Assembly (NCBI RefSeq): GCF_003234565.1
Contig: NZ_QKTU01000014.1
Span: 1 to 64,000, forward strand
Length of the DNA: 64,000 bases
Source of the DNA: Curtobacterium sp. MCBD17_013
GTDB taxonomy: Bacteria > Actinomycetota > Actinomycetes > Actinomycetales > Microbacteriaceae
Direction of reading: 5' to 3'
The first letter of the stretch is position 1. Each line of letters begins with the position of its first letter. The position numbers and the translations under genes were made by a program. The notes beneath the pieces were generated by a model. The model did no database searches and had not been told where the DNA came from. It worked only from the letters and a program-made list of their open reading frames with translations. Shown in pieces: positions 44,931-53,406 of the stretch.

Positions 44931-45815
44931 TCAGTTCCCGGTCACCAACTTGCCCGCGGCGTAGTGGGTCGCGACCTGCTGTGCGGTGAGCACCGTGGTG
45001 TACACCGCCGCGTACCGCATGGCACCGTTCACGTACCAGGCGGAGCCGGAACCCACCCAGCTCCCGGACAGGCTGTCGTAGCCGATCCGCCAGTACCCGC
45101 CTCCGTCGTCCTCGGCTCCGGTGTACGCACTGTTGCTGGCGACGAGCGTCCCGTCGAGGTAGAGCGCCATGCCGGTGCTCGGACTCTGCGTCGCGACCAC
45201 CTGGTGCCAGGCCCCGTCCGCGTAGTCGACCCCCGCTGCACTGGTCACGATCTGGTTCCTGCTGCTGTAGGTGGCGAAGGTGACCCCGCCGTCGGTGTTC
45301 ACGTAGACGGCCCGGTCCTCCAGTCCGGACGTGCCGGTCCGGGCGGTGCCGAATCCGATCAACCGGCCGGCTGCCGTGGCCGTGCGGAACCAGACCTCCT
45401 CGCTGTAGGTGGCCGGTGGCGCCGTCTTCGTCGGCATCGACACGTAGCTCGTGGACCCGTCGAGCACGTACGCGCTGCCACCGTCCCTCGGGCAGGCGAT
45501 GGGCGTCTCGGTGCTCGTGGTCATGCTGCCCTGGTACGTGCCGTCGTTCCCGTGTCCGGACACGTCCCGGGCGGTGGTCGAGCCGGCGTCCTCGGTCAGC
45601 GGGTACTGGAACAGCGCCGAGCCGGCGTCGACGGTGAGCGCGTCCGGACAGTGGAAGTACGGCGCCGTCCTCGCGGTGTCCGCGGGGTCCGTGATCGCCG
45701 CGGTCCACCCCGAGGTCGTCCCGGGCGCCGCGACACCGACGGCGGCCGCGGCGGCGAGCGCCACCGCGACGAGGGGCCACCGCCGTCGGGGTCGCTCGCG
45801 GTGCCGGGGGGTCAT
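44931..45815 (-). CDS. Secreted LamG/concanavalin-like surface protein, SipW-type client
   Basis: A 294-residue protein: basic N-terminus (MTPRHRERPRRRW), hydrophobic segment at about 14-30, the motif TTSGWTAAITDPADTA (33-48), and a LamG/pentraxin-like beta-sandwich from about 65 to 290 (EVWFRTATAAGRLIGF, GAWHQVVATQSPSTGMALYLDG). The motif resembles the cleavage region of TasA-like SipW substrates and matches the neighbouring 46842 protein (9 of 16 residues, same aromatic position). The ATG overlaps the peptidase stop, so it is in that operon. A carbohydrate- or matrix-binding role is inferred. Confidence 0.83.
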   Translation of the reverse strand: MTPRHRERPRRRWPLVAVALAAAAAVGVAAPGTTSGWTAAITDPADTARTAPYFHCPDALTVDAGSALFQYPLTEDAGSTTARDVSGHGNDGTYQGSMTTSTETPIACPRDGGSAYVLDGSTSYVSMPTKTAPPATYSEEVWFRTATAAGRLIGFGTARTGTSGLEDRAVYVNTDGGVTFATYSSRNQIVTSAAGVDYADGAWHQVVATQSPSTGMALYLDGTLVASNSAYTGAEDDGGGYWRIGYDSLSGSWVGSGSAWYVNGAMRYAAVYTTVLTAQQVATHYAAGKLVTGN

Positions 45816-46771
45816 GCGTGGAGTCCTCGGGTCCGGCGGTGGCGGCGCGGGCCCGCTTCGTCGCCCGGGAGGCCCACCACGAGTGTCCAGAGCAGCGGTA
45901 CCGCACACAGGCCCACCGCGACCGCCCATCCCCAGGGCGGCAGGTGCAGCGCGGTCGTCAGGTGGTGGACCGCGTGCGGTGTCGCGATGCCGTGCGCTGG
46001 CACGGTGAGGCGCCCGACCTCGCCGGCGACGAGGTCGACGTGCGCGCCGGTCGGGGCGGCGACCCGGACGGGCAGCATCCCGGTGGACACGACGGTCGCC
46101 TCCGTGCCGCCCGACACGGTCGCGGTCTGGAGCACCGTGGTCCCGACGAAGGGACGGAGGACGAACGCGACGCCGGAGAGCAGGACGGACACCCCGAGGA
46201 CGCGGGCAGCCGATCGGTGCGTCGGCCGACGGACGCGGCTCGTCACGAGCCAGAGCGCCACGAGACCGCCGATCAGCAGGGGCAGTGCACGGACGAGCCA
46301 TCCGACCCCGGGCAGGATCGTCCGGACCACCCCGACCACGTCGGCGGCGCGGAGACGCCAGGGGTCGACGGCGCCGTTCGCGTCACCGCGGGTCGTGATC
46401 CGTCCGTCGTCGATCGCGACGATCCGGTGCGTGTACGTCTCGGCGGCGGCGGTCGGCGGGTGGAACGTGACGACGTCGCCGACGCGCAGGTCGGTCGCGG
46501 CGGCGGGGCCGGTGAGGACGAGCGTGCCGACGGGCGCGGCCGTGCCCATGGACGGCGTCTCGACGACGAACCACCGACCGCCGGTGGCGTGGAACGCCGC
46601 CGCGGCGACGACCATGACAGCGATGATCGCGAGCAGGACGCCGGTGAGCGCTCGCCGTCCGGTCCGACGACGACGGCGAGTGATGGCCCGGAGGCCGTGG
46701 ACGGCCCTGCTGCCGCGCACCGCCCGGACGCCGTCGGCCGGCCGGACGGCGCGGACGTGCGTCGCGGTCAT
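45812..46771 (-). CDS. sipW: Signal peptidase I, SipW/ER type
   Basis: A 319-residue membrane signal peptidase. After a basic 40-residue head and membrane segment (about 41-62), it has the nucleophile Ser74 in ETPSMGTAAPVGTLV, the general-base position filled by His115 in YTHRIVA instead of a lysine, and GDANGAVD (129-136), all typical of the SipW/ER-type group that processes TasA-like proteins. Two or three further membrane segments follow to the C-terminus. ATG 46771 has GGAGG eight bases upstream. It lies between its two likely substrates, overlapping the downstream one by ATGA. Confidence 0.88.
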   Translation of the reverse strand: MTATHVRAVRPADGVRAVRGSRAVHGLRAITRRRRRTGRRALTGVLLAIIAVMVVAAAAFHATGGRWFVVETPSMGTAAPVGTLVLTGPAAATDLRVGDVVTFHPPTAAAETYTHRIVAIDDGRITTRGDANGAVDPWRLRAADVVGVVRTILPGVGWLVRALPLLIGGLVALWLVTSRVRRPTHRSAARVLGVSVLLSGVAFVLRPFVGTTVLQTATVSGGTEATVVSTGMLPVRVAAPTGAHVDLVAGEVGRLTVPAHGIATPHAVHHLTTALHLPPWGWAVAVGLCAVPLLWTLVVGLPGDEAGPRRHRRTRGLHA

Positions 46772-46841
46772 GGCGGTCGCCTCCACGGATCGGGAGGGGC
46801 GGGTCCGGCAGCGGGACCCGCCGCGTCGGACGGGGTGGGGG

Positions 46842-47489
46842 CTAGCTGGCGTACGACCAGGTCAGCGGGACCATGGCCTGGAGGCCCTGGTAGCTGTTCC
46901 CGAGGGTGCTCGGCAGCGAGACGGCGAAGCTGAAGGCCGTGGACGAACCGCCCGGGACGGCGGGGAGCGAGAACGGCGTGGTCGTGCTGCCGAGGGCGGC
47001 GAGGGTGCCCGAGAACACCGTGGTGTTCGCGGTCGTGTTCTTGACGACCACCGTCATCTGCGAGCACAGGTCGTTCGCCGTGCCGTTGACGGAGCCGTTC
47101 GCGAGCTGCCCGCAGGAGCCCGGGGTGAGGGTGAACGTCCGGGCGGCGGCCGATCCGGTGTTCTTGATCGTCATCGCCGTGGTGACGGTGTCGCCGGGCA
47201 CCATGGCGGCCCCGCCGAACTGGTCGATCGACGTGCAGGTCGCGGTGTTCGTCGAGACGGAGCCGCCGTCGGTCGAGGTGCACGTCGCCGCGTTCGCGCC
47301 GGTCGTGGACTCCTGCATCACGAGGGTGCCGGTGACGGCCGTGTCACCGCTGTTCGTGATCGACGCGACGAACCCCGACAGGGTCCCGGACATCGAGAAC
47401 GAGAGCAGCACGGCGGCGAGCACCCCGGTGCCGATCGCGAACCACGTGAACCGGACGCGTTTCGGGCTGGTGGGCAGGACGTGGGACAA
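46842..47489 (-). CDS. TasA/camelysin-like SipW-dependent surface protein
   Basis: A 215-residue protein with a hydrophobic stretch FAIGTGVLAAVLLSFSM (about 17-33) followed by the motif TLSGFVASITNSGDTA (36-51), the hallmark N-terminus of SipW-dependent secreted proteins. The body is a Thr/Ser/Gly-rich beta-sandwich with four or five cysteines (TCTSTDGG, TCTSI, GSCGQL, LCSQM), probably paired. The TTG start is supported by GAGGAGC upstream. It is the first gene of the operon with the SipW peptidase. Fibre or matrix formation, as for TasA, is an inference; sequence similarity to TasA itself is weak. Confidence 0.78.
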   Translation of the reverse strand: MSHVLPTSPKRVRFTWFAIGTGVLAAVLLSFSMSGTLSGFVASITNSGDTAVTGTLVMQESTTGANAATCTSTDGGSVSTNTATCTSIDQFGGAAMVPGDTVTTAMTIKNTGSAAARTFTLTPGSCGQLANGSVNGTANDLCSQMTVVVKNTTANTTVFSGTLAALGSTTTPFSLPAVPGGSSTAFSFAVSLPSTLGNSYQGLQAMVPLTWSYAS

Positions 47490-47616
47490 CGGCGGGCTCC
47501 TCGGGTCGGATCGGGTCGCTCGCGGTGTACCCCGTCAGGATGGATCGTCGGACGCAGGATCGGGCTGCGGAACGACGCCCGGACGACGACACCGTGCGGC
47601 CCCATCAGTCTGAGCG

Positions 47617-47628
47617 GTTCTCGAGAAC
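47617..47628. promoter_or_regulatory. Palindrome GTTCTCGAGAAC upstream of the SipW operon
   Basis: A perfect 12-base inverted repeat lying about 130 bases before the first gene of the operon and just downstream (in its direction) of the shared element at 47632-47653. It could be a repressor site. Confidence 0.4.
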
Positions 47629-47631
47629 TCT

Positions 47632-47653
47632 GAGGCCCCCAATGCGGGGGACG
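47632..47653 (-). promoter_or_regulatory. Shared surface-gene upstream element, copy B
   Basis: On the minus strand CCCCGCATTGGGGGCCTC, preceded by CGTC, matches the element at 12727-12748 at 19 of 22 positions. A CCCCC-GCATT-GGGGG hairpin is possible, with an upstream GGGG that could pair alternatively. It lies 143 bases before the TasA-like start. Confidence 0.45.
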
Positions 47654-47697
47654 CGGTTGTACCCCGAACGATACCGACCAGGCGGTTTGCCGCCGGG

Positions 47698-49359
47698 TCA
47701 GTGCCCGGTGCGCTTGTACTCGGACACGATGACGGTGCCGGTGCGCCACGTGCCGGCGACGTGGAACCCACGACGTTCGAGTGTCGCGGTGAGCGCCGGG
47801 CGGACGTCGCGGGACGGCGCCCCGAGGAACCACACCGTGTCGATGTCGCCGAGACGGCGGGGCACCGTCGTGGCGACGTCCCCGTTCGTGTCCCAGAGCC
47901 GACCGGTGGCGGGGCCGCTCGTGACCGCGGCCAGGTCGGTCATCCCGGCGAAGGCCCGCGGGTAGGCGTCGCGGATGATCTGCGTCGTCGTCGTCGGGTG
48001 GTGCCACACGCTGCCGTAGACGACACCCTCGTCCGCATCGGGAGCGAACGAGCGCTGCCGGCTCACGATCGCGGCGGCCTGCGCCCAGTGCGAGTCCTGC
48101 TTGGCGTACGGGGTCTTCACGGCCACCGCGGCGGGCACGGCCAGCGCGACGAGCAGACCGACCGCGACGAGGGCGGGGACCCGCGGGCGGATCGACGTCA
48201 GGCCGAGGGCGATGAGCACCGCGACGAACGGCAGGCTCAGCGTGGCGTACTTCGGCGAGTACAGGTGCTCCCCGAGGGCCGTCGCGCCGACGAGGAGTGC
48301 CGTCGGGACGACGACGACGGGCAGGGTGACCCGGACCGCCTGGGCGCGCAGGGCCTCCCCGGCGGTCCGGGCGGTGGCGCGACGTCGCGCGCCACGCAGA
48401 CCGAGGACGACGCCGGCCGCCATCGCGACCCAGGCGGCGGTCGCGAACGGGACCGACCCGGGGAACCACGCCGTCGTCGACACCTGGCGCACGGTGCCCG
48501 GCCCGATCCCGGCGATCCAGCTCACCTGCTCCGACTGGCCCGTGGCGACGGCCACGAACGGCACGACGGTGACCGCTGCGCAGCCCGCGGCGATCGCCCA
48601 CGCGCCGAGGACGTGCCGCGGCACGATCGGCACCGGGGCGGAAGCGCGATGCGTCATGGGTGCGGCGCGGGCGGCTCGGAGGTCGGCGAGGCGCGTCCAC
48701 GCGAGCGCCACGGCGTGGGCGACGACGACGAGCGACAGGTAGACGTTGAACACCACCGCGACCGCGGCGAGGACCCCGTACGCGACCCACCACCGCCGTC
48801 CGATGCCGTGCCGCGTGCGTCGCACCGCGGTGAGGCCGACGAGTGTCAGGCCCACCGACAGCGCGGTGATGGTCGCGTAGGGGCGGCCCTCGACGCCGGC
48901 CCAGGCGACGCGGGGGAGGAGCAGGAACACGACGCCCGCGACGACGCCGACCCGGCGACCGGCGATCCGACGGCCGAGCGCGACGACGAGCCCGGCGGCG
49001 AGCCCGACGGCGAGCGCGCTCGGGAACCGCAGCGTGAACGGGGTGGAGCCGACGAGGCGGAACCAGACGTGCATGCAGGCGTAGTAGAGCCCGTGCACGG
49101 CGTCGACGTGGTGCAGTTCGCTCCAGAGCTGCCCCCACGTCCGGGTCGCGCTCGTGACGGTGGCGCCCTCGTCGTACCAGAGGGACGGCACCCAGGCGAA
49201 GGCCGCAGCGAGCAGCACGCCGAGCGCCGCGATCGTGAGCTCCGGCGAGCGGGCCGAGGCGATCGACAGCGTGCCGGACAGCCCCCGGACGGACCGCCGG
49301 AGGGACGGGACCCGGGTCGGCCGCTGGATGCTGATGGCACCGGTCTGCGGAGAACGCAC
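47698..49359 (-). CDS. GT39-like membrane glycosyltransferase
   Basis: A 553-residue polytopic protein of the ArnT/PMT-like GT39/DUF superfamily. The catalytic acidic motif WYDEGATVTS (about 61-70) in the first external loop and about eleven membrane segments support the call; the C-terminal 120 residues form an external domain (QDSHWAQAAAIVSRQRS onward). It probably transfers a polyprenyl-phosphate-linked sugar to a cell-envelope acceptor. The GTG at 49359 is preferred because a -10 box precedes it by seven bases; earlier starts add an unstructured extension. It ends about 200 bases before the SipW operon on the same strand. Confidence 0.83.
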   Translation of the reverse strand: MRSPQTGAISIQRPTRVPSLRRSVRGLSGTLSIASARSPELTIAALGVLLAAAFAWVPSLWYDEGATVTSATRTWGQLWSELHHVDAVHGLYYACMHVWFRLVGSTPFTLRFPSALAVGLAAGLVVALGRRIAGRRVGVVAGVVFLLLPRVAWAGVEGRPYATITALSVGLTLVGLTAVRRTRHGIGRRWWVAYGVLAAVAVVFNVYLSLVVVAHAVALAWTRLADLRAARAAPMTHRASAPVPIVPRHVLGAWAIAAGCAAVTVVPFVAVATGQSEQVSWIAGIGPGTVRQVSTTAWFPGSVPFATAAWVAMAAGVVLGLRGARRRATARTAGEALRAQAVRVTLPVVVVPTALLVGATALGEHLYSPKYATLSLPFVAVLIALGLTSIRPRVPALVAVGLLVALAVPAAVAVKTPYAKQDSHWAQAAAIVSRQRSFAPDADEGVVYGSVWHHPTTTTQIIRDAYPRAFAGMTDLAAVTSGPATGRLWDTNGDVATTVPRRLGDIDTVWFLGAPSRDVRPALTATLERRGFHVAGTWRTGTVIVSEYKRTGH

Positions 49360-49366
49360 CGCCCGG

Positions 49367-49372
49367 ACGCTA
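49367..49372 (-). promoter_or_regulatory. -10 box of the GT39-like gene
   Basis: TAGCGT (minus strand) ends 7 bases before the GTG at 49359. Confidence 0.45.
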
Positions 49373-49451
49373 CCCAGCCCCACTGGCAGCGCGCCCGGGT
49401 GTTCGCGCGGTCGCCGCTGAGAGTTCACACTCGTGTCTTCGGTGCGACACA

Positions 49452-49457
49452 CATAAT
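49452..49457 (+). promoter_or_regulatory. -10 box of the moeB-like gene
   Basis: CATAAT ends 6 bases before the ATG at 49464; only GACGGG intervenes. Confidence 0.5.
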
Positions 49458-49463
49458 GACGGG

Positions 49464-50561
49464 ATGCGTCCGATCGTCGAACCGGCTCCGACCGCCTCCG
49501 CCGCCCGTCGGCGTCTCGGCTCGCGGACCTCGCCGCTGCCCGGGGTCGGGGACGAGGGCATCCGTCGCCTCGCCGCCGCACGCGTGCTCGTCATCGGTGC
49601 CGGAGGCCTGGGGGCGCCCGTCGTCGCCCTGCTCGCGGGGGCCGGCCTCGCGCGCCTGACGATCGTGGACCCGGACGTCGTCGACCCGTCGAACCTCGCG
49701 CGGCAGACGCTGTTCACGGCCGCCGACGTCGGCCGACCGAAGGCACGTGTCGCGGCGGAGCGGGCGAGCGCCGTCGACCCCGAGGCCGAGGTGGTCGCCG
49801 TCGTCGCCGGGTTCGCCCCCGAGATCGTCCCGGGACACGACGTCGTGGTGGACGCGGCCGACAGCGTCCTCGTGACACGGGCGGCGTCCGACGCCTGCGC
49901 CGCAGCCGGCGTCCCGTTCGTGTGGGGCAGTGCCCTCGGCTCGGACGGCCAGGTGTCCGTGTTCTGGGACGCCGCTCCGGACGGTGCCGCAGTCGACTTC
50001 CACGACCTGCACCCCGACCCGTTCGACGACGACGGCTCGTGTGCGCTCGACGGGGTCGTCCCCGCGCTCTGCGGCGTGGTCGGGTCGGTCATGGCGGGCC
50101 AGGTGTTCACGCTCGTCACCGGCGTCGGCGACCCCCTGCTCGGCCGCGTCGTGACGGTCGACGCGCGCACGTGGCGCACCGTGGAGAGTCCGCTGCGTCG
50201 TGGCCCGGCGTCGCGACGTCCGCCGGCCCTCCCGACCCTGCCGTCGGAGCCGGTCCGTCGGATCGCGCCCGCCGCCCTGGAGGCCCGGCTCGCCCTGCGG
50301 ACGCAGGGTCGCGACGCCTTCGTGCTCGTGGACGTCCGCACGGACGCCGAGCTCGACGCCACGGGCGTCGTCCCCGGCGCGGTGCGGCCGGACGCCGTGC
50401 CCGCCGGCGCCGAGGTCGTCGTGTACTGCGCCCGAGGCCCGCGCGCGGACGCGTGGGCCACGGCGAACGGCGACGGTCGGACCGTGACCGTGCTCGACGG
50501 CGGCATGACCGCATGGCTGGCCGAGGCGCGGCCGACCGCCGAGCGTCCCGGCAGGGGGTAG
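49464..50561 (+). CDS. moeB: MoeB/ThiF-like adenylyltransferase with rhodanese domain
   Basis: A 365-residue protein fusing an E1-like adenylation domain to a C-terminal rhodanese domain, the layout of sulfur activators for MoaD-type or ThiS-type carrier proteins. The nucleotide loop VLVIGAGGLGAPVVALL (about 41-57), VDPDVVDPSNLARQ and PALCGVVGSVMAGQ are present, and the rhodanese loop is VVVYCARGPRADA near the end. The two CxxC zinc pairs of classical MoeB are missing. It probably adenylates the C-terminal glycine of MoaD encoded 8 kb away (inference). It has its own -10 box next to the start. Confidence 0.85.
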   Translation: MRPIVEPAPTASAARRRLGSRTSPLPGVGDEGIRRLAAARVLVIGAGGLGAPVVALLAGAGLARLTIVDPDVVDPSNLARQTLFTAADVGRPKARVAAERASAVDPEAEVVAVVAGFAPEIVPGHDVVVDAADSVLVTRAASDACAAAGVPFVWGSALGSDGQVSVFWDAAPDGAAVDFHDLHPDPFDDDGSCALDGVVPALCGVVGSVMAGQVFTLVTGVGDPLLGRVVTVDARTWRTVESPLRRGPASRRPPALPTLPSEPVRRIAPAALEARLALRTQGRDAFVLVDVRTDAELDATGVVPGAVRPDAVPAGAEVVVYCARGPRADAWATANGDGRTVTVLDGGMTAWLAEARPTAERPGRG

Positions 50562-50576
50562 TGGCGGGCGTGCTGC

Positions 50577-51326
50577 TCACGGGTAGGGGATGACCGCCTC
50601 GACGATGGTCTGCCTGAGCTCGCCCGCCGAGCACGCCGTGCCGTCGCCGGCGCCACTGCCGCCGCGGATGAAGAGCGCCGTCCTGCTGCCCGGCGGGTAG
50701 ACGCGGATACCGTCGATGTGCACGGGCTTGCACGTCGCCGGATCGAAGGCGGCAGCGACCTCGATGATGATGTAGGCCTGGGCGGCGCGGCCGTGTTGGA
50801 GCGTGACCGTGGGGTGTTGCACGTCCCGGTCCAGGGTCGCGGCGGGACCGATCTGCGTGCCGTTGCCGTCACCCACGTAGGACACGCCGGGCCAGCCCTG
50901 CAGCGTGCAGGTCGTGGGGCTCGTGTTCGTCAGGATGATGGCGAGCTGCTCCTTGGACATCCCGCCGCCGCTCCCCGGGGGGTTCCCGCCCTGTTCGCCG
51001 AGTCGTGCGGACAACTGTGCGGTCGTGCACATCCCGGAGCGCGTTCCCGGTCCCGCGGCGGCCCCCGCGCCCGGTGCCGGGGTCGATGCCGCGTTCGCGG
51101 CGGGCGCGGACGGGGCGCCCGCGGCGGACGGCGCAGCGCTCGGGGTGGCCGGCGGACGGCTCGGCGTCCGTGTCGCCGTCGTCTGCGTCGCCGAGGCGGT
51201 GCGGGTGACGGCGGGGTGCGGCGCGGCGTCGGAGTGCGGGGCGGCGCAGCCCGTCAGGGTGAGCCCGACGAGCGCGGCCGTCGTCGAGACGACCAGGAGG
51301 CGGTGCCGTGGATCGGAGCGGTTCAT
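50577..51326 (-). CDS. DUF4232 lipoprotein
   Basis: A 249-residue lipoprotein. The signal sequence ends LTLTGCAAP (lipidated Cys27), then comes an Ala/Thr/Pro-rich linker of about 65 residues, and from about 98 a DUF4232 domain with four cysteines (GMCTTAQL, TTCTLQGWPG, ATCKPV, TACSAG). Family members sit on the outer face of the membrane in actinobacteria. It is divergent from a two-component operon, sharing a 115-base regulatory region with an inverted repeat, so it may be a target or modulator of that system. Confidence 0.85.
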   Translation of the reverse strand: MNRSDPRHRLLVVSTTAALVGLTLTGCAAPHSDAAPHPAVTRTASATQTTATRTPSRPPATPSAAPSAAGAPSAPAANAASTPAPGAGAAAGPGTRSGMCTTAQLSARLGEQGGNPPGSGGGMSKEQLAIILTNTSPTTCTLQGWPGVSYVGDGNGTQIGPAATLDRDVQHPTVTLQHGRAAQAYIIIEVAAAFDPATCKPVHIDGIRVYPPGSRTALFIRGGSGAGDGTACSAGELRQTIVEAVIPYP

Positions 51327-51355
51327 GCCTCCACTGTGCCGCGCCGACCGTGAGG

Positions 51356-51402
51356 CCGAGATGAGACCGTCCCCGGCCGGTCTCACGACTTCCTCATCTC
51401 GG
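51356..51402. promoter_or_regulatory. Nested inverted repeats between lipoprotein and response-regulator genes
   Basis: CCGAGATGAG (51356-51365) is the inverse of CTCATCTCGG (51393-51402), and inside it TGAGACCG (51362-51369) is the inverse of CGGTCTCA (51378-51385). The symmetric CTCATCTCGG units look like response-regulator sites for both divergent genes. Confidence 0.55.
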
Positions 51403-51441
51403 TCCTGCGAAGGTGTCGCTCGGAGTCGGAGGGACGTGGAC

Positions 51442-52101
51442 GTGCGGTTGCTGCTGCTGGAGGACGATCTCGACCTGGCCGCCCGGATCCTCGACGGACT
51501 CCGGCGGGCCGGGTTCGCGACCGACCACGTGACCGACCTCGCCGCCGCCGACGAAGCCGTCGCGGTGACGGCGTACGACGGCCTCGTGCTCGACCGCACG
51601 GTCCCCGACGGTGACTCGCTCACGTTCCTCCGCGCGTTGCGGCGCGCGGGCGACACCGTCCCCGTGCTCGTGCTGACGGCGCGCGACACCGTGGAGGACC
51701 GCGTCGACGGGTTCCACGAGGGCGCGGACGACTACCTCGTCAAGCCCTTCGCCTTCGCCGAGCTCGAGGTCCGTCTGCGGGCCCTGACCCGGCGCGGGGC
51801 GGCGCTCCGCGTCCCCGTCCTCCGTGCCGGTCCGGTCGTCATGGACGTGCCCCGGCACGAGGTCACGCACGACGGCGTCCTCCTGAGTCTGACGCCCAAG
51901 GAGTTCGGGGTCCTCGAGATGCTCCTCACCGCCGACGGCGCCGTGCTGTCCCGGAGCGCGCTGTTCGAGGGGTGCTGGGACGAGCGCAGCGATCCGCTGT
52001 CGAACGTCGTGGACGTCGTGATCGCGCAACTCCGGCGGCGGCTCGGCGAGCCGGACCTGATCGAGACCGTCCGCGGCGTCGGCTACCGGATCCGATCATG
52101 A
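51442..52101 (+). CDS. OmpR-family response regulator
   Basis: A 219-residue two-component regulator. The receiver domain has the acidic pair EDDLD (7-11), phosphoacceptor Asp51 in LVLDRTVPDGD, and the conserved lysine in DDYLVKPFAF. A winged-helix effector domain follows (about 125-215; LTPKEFGVLEMLL, VDVVIAQLRRRLGE, IETVRGVGYRI). I prefer the GTG at 51442 since GGAGGGA at 51428-51434 is seven bases away; the GTG at 51436 is too close to it. The downstream kinase overlaps by ATGA. Confidence 0.92.
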   Translation: MRLLLLEDDLDLAARILDGLRRAGFATDHVTDLAAADEAVAVTAYDGLVLDRTVPDGDSLTFLRALRRAGDTVPVLVLTARDTVEDRVDGFHEGADDYLVKPFAFAELEVRLRALTRRGAALRVPVLRAGPVVMDVPRHEVTHDGVLLSLTPKEFGVLEMLLTADGAVLSRSALFEGCWDERSDPLSNVVDVVIAQLRRRLGEPDLIETVRGVGYRIRS

Positions 52102-53369
52102 GGACGCGCGAGGTCGCGATCGGGTCCCGACCGAGCCCGGCGGCCCGGCGGCGGCTCGAGCGGATCCGCTGGAGCATGACCCTGTTCTTCGCGCTGACGA
52201 CCGCGGCCTGCATGGTGGCGCTCGCGGTGTTCTTCGCCGCGACGGACGCCGCCGCGCGCCATCGGGTCGACGACGGCCTCCGCACCCAGGCCCGCCTGGT
52301 GTCCGAGGGTGTCACGCACGACGGCCGGTACTTCAGCTTCGCGACGGGGACGACGCCCGCGTCGGGCGCCGGCTTCGCCGCGATCGGGACGATGCCGGCG
52401 GGGTTCGTGGACGCGCGGGGCATCGAGTACGCCTCGCCGCGGCAGTCGTCCCTGCCGTCCTCGGCGGTGATCAGCGCGATGTACGCCGGCATGCGGCGCG
52501 CGCACGCGTCGGTCTTCCAGACGGTGTCCGGGCGGAACGGGGTCGCGATGCGGTGGGTGGCGCGGCCACTCGACCCATCGGACGTCGCGATGACGATGGT
52601 GGGTGCGCCGGCCGCGGCGCCGTTCAGCCGTCGGACACTCGTGCTGGGGCTCGTCCTCGCGGTCGCCGTGCTGGTGCTCCTGGGGACCGTCACCGGGCAC
52701 GTGCTCTCCGGTCGCGCGATGCGTCCCGCCGTGCGGCAGGTGGAACGGCAGGAGCAGTTCCTCCGCGAGGCCGCGCACGAACTGCGCACGCCGCTCGCGA
52801 CGCTCGGCCTCATCGCGGAGTCGGGCATCCGGCATCCGGACACCGCCGACCAGGCGCTCCGGGACCTCCAGGGTCGGCTGGAGCGGATGACCGGCGTGGT
52901 GACCAGCCTGCTCGCGCGAGCGCGGTCCGAGTCCGGTGGCGAGATCGACCAGCGGCTGCTCCGACTCGACCAGCTCGTCGAGGTCACGGTCGACGAACTC
53001 GACCGTGGCGCCCTCGTGTCCGTGGATGCCGTGCCGACCGTGGTCCGGGGCAACGCGGACCTCGTCGAACACGCCGTCCGGAACCTCGTCGAGAACGCGA
53101 TCCGGCACACGGACGGCCCGGTGCGCATCACCGTGCGGGACCGGTGCTTCGCGGTCGCCGACTCGGGCAGCGGCGTGCCGGAACGCCTCGCCGGGCGGGC
53201 CGACGGCATCGACCCCGGTGTCGTCGGCGGACCCGGGGTCGGCACCGGCACCGGGCTCTCCATCGTCCGGTGGGTCGCCGACCTGCACCACGCGACGCTG
53301 CGGTTCGAGGGGCGGCCCGGAGGCGGGCTCGTGGTCAGCCTCGAGTTCCCTACCGGCGACACGCGCTGA
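52098..53369 (+). CDS. Sensor histidine kinase
   Basis: A 423-residue membrane kinase with two membrane segments (about 28-48 and 181-202) around an extracytoplasmic domain of about 130 residues, a short HAMP-like stretch, the phosphoacceptor His227 in REAAHELRTPLATL, and an ATP domain with N-box NLVENAIRHT and G-boxes ADSGSGVPE and GTGTGLSIVR. It partners with the overlapping response regulator. The signal is unknown; the divergent DUF4232 lipoprotein suggests cell-envelope sensing. Confidence 0.92.
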   Translation: MRTREVAIGSRPSPAARRRLERIRWSMTLFFALTTAACMVALAVFFAATDAAARHRVDDGLRTQARLVSEGVTHDGRYFSFATGTTPASGAGFAAIGTMPAGFVDARGIEYASPRQSSLPSSAVISAMYAGMRRAHASVFQTVSGRNGVAMRWVARPLDPSDVAMTMVGAPAAAPFSRRTLVLGLVLAVAVLVLLGTVTGHVLSGRAMRPAVRQVERQEQFLREAAHELRTPLATLGLIAESGIRHPDTADQALRDLQGRLERMTGVVTSLLARARSESGGEIDQRLLRLDQLVEVTVDELDRGALVSVDAVPTVVRGNADLVEHAVRNLVENAIRHTDGPVRITVRDRCFAVADSGSGVPERLAGRADGIDPGVVGGPGVGTGTGLSIVRWVADLHHATLRFEGRPGGGLVVSLEFPTGDTR

Positions 53370-53391
53370 GCATCGGGGCGGTACCTGCGCC

Positions 53392-53397
53392 TAGGAT
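53392..53397 (+). promoter_or_regulatory. -10 box before the Mop-type regulator
   Basis: TAGGAT ends 9 bases before the ATG at 53407, after the kinase stop, giving the modABC unit its own promoter. Confidence 0.45.
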
Positions 53398-53406
53398 CGC
53401 AGCATC

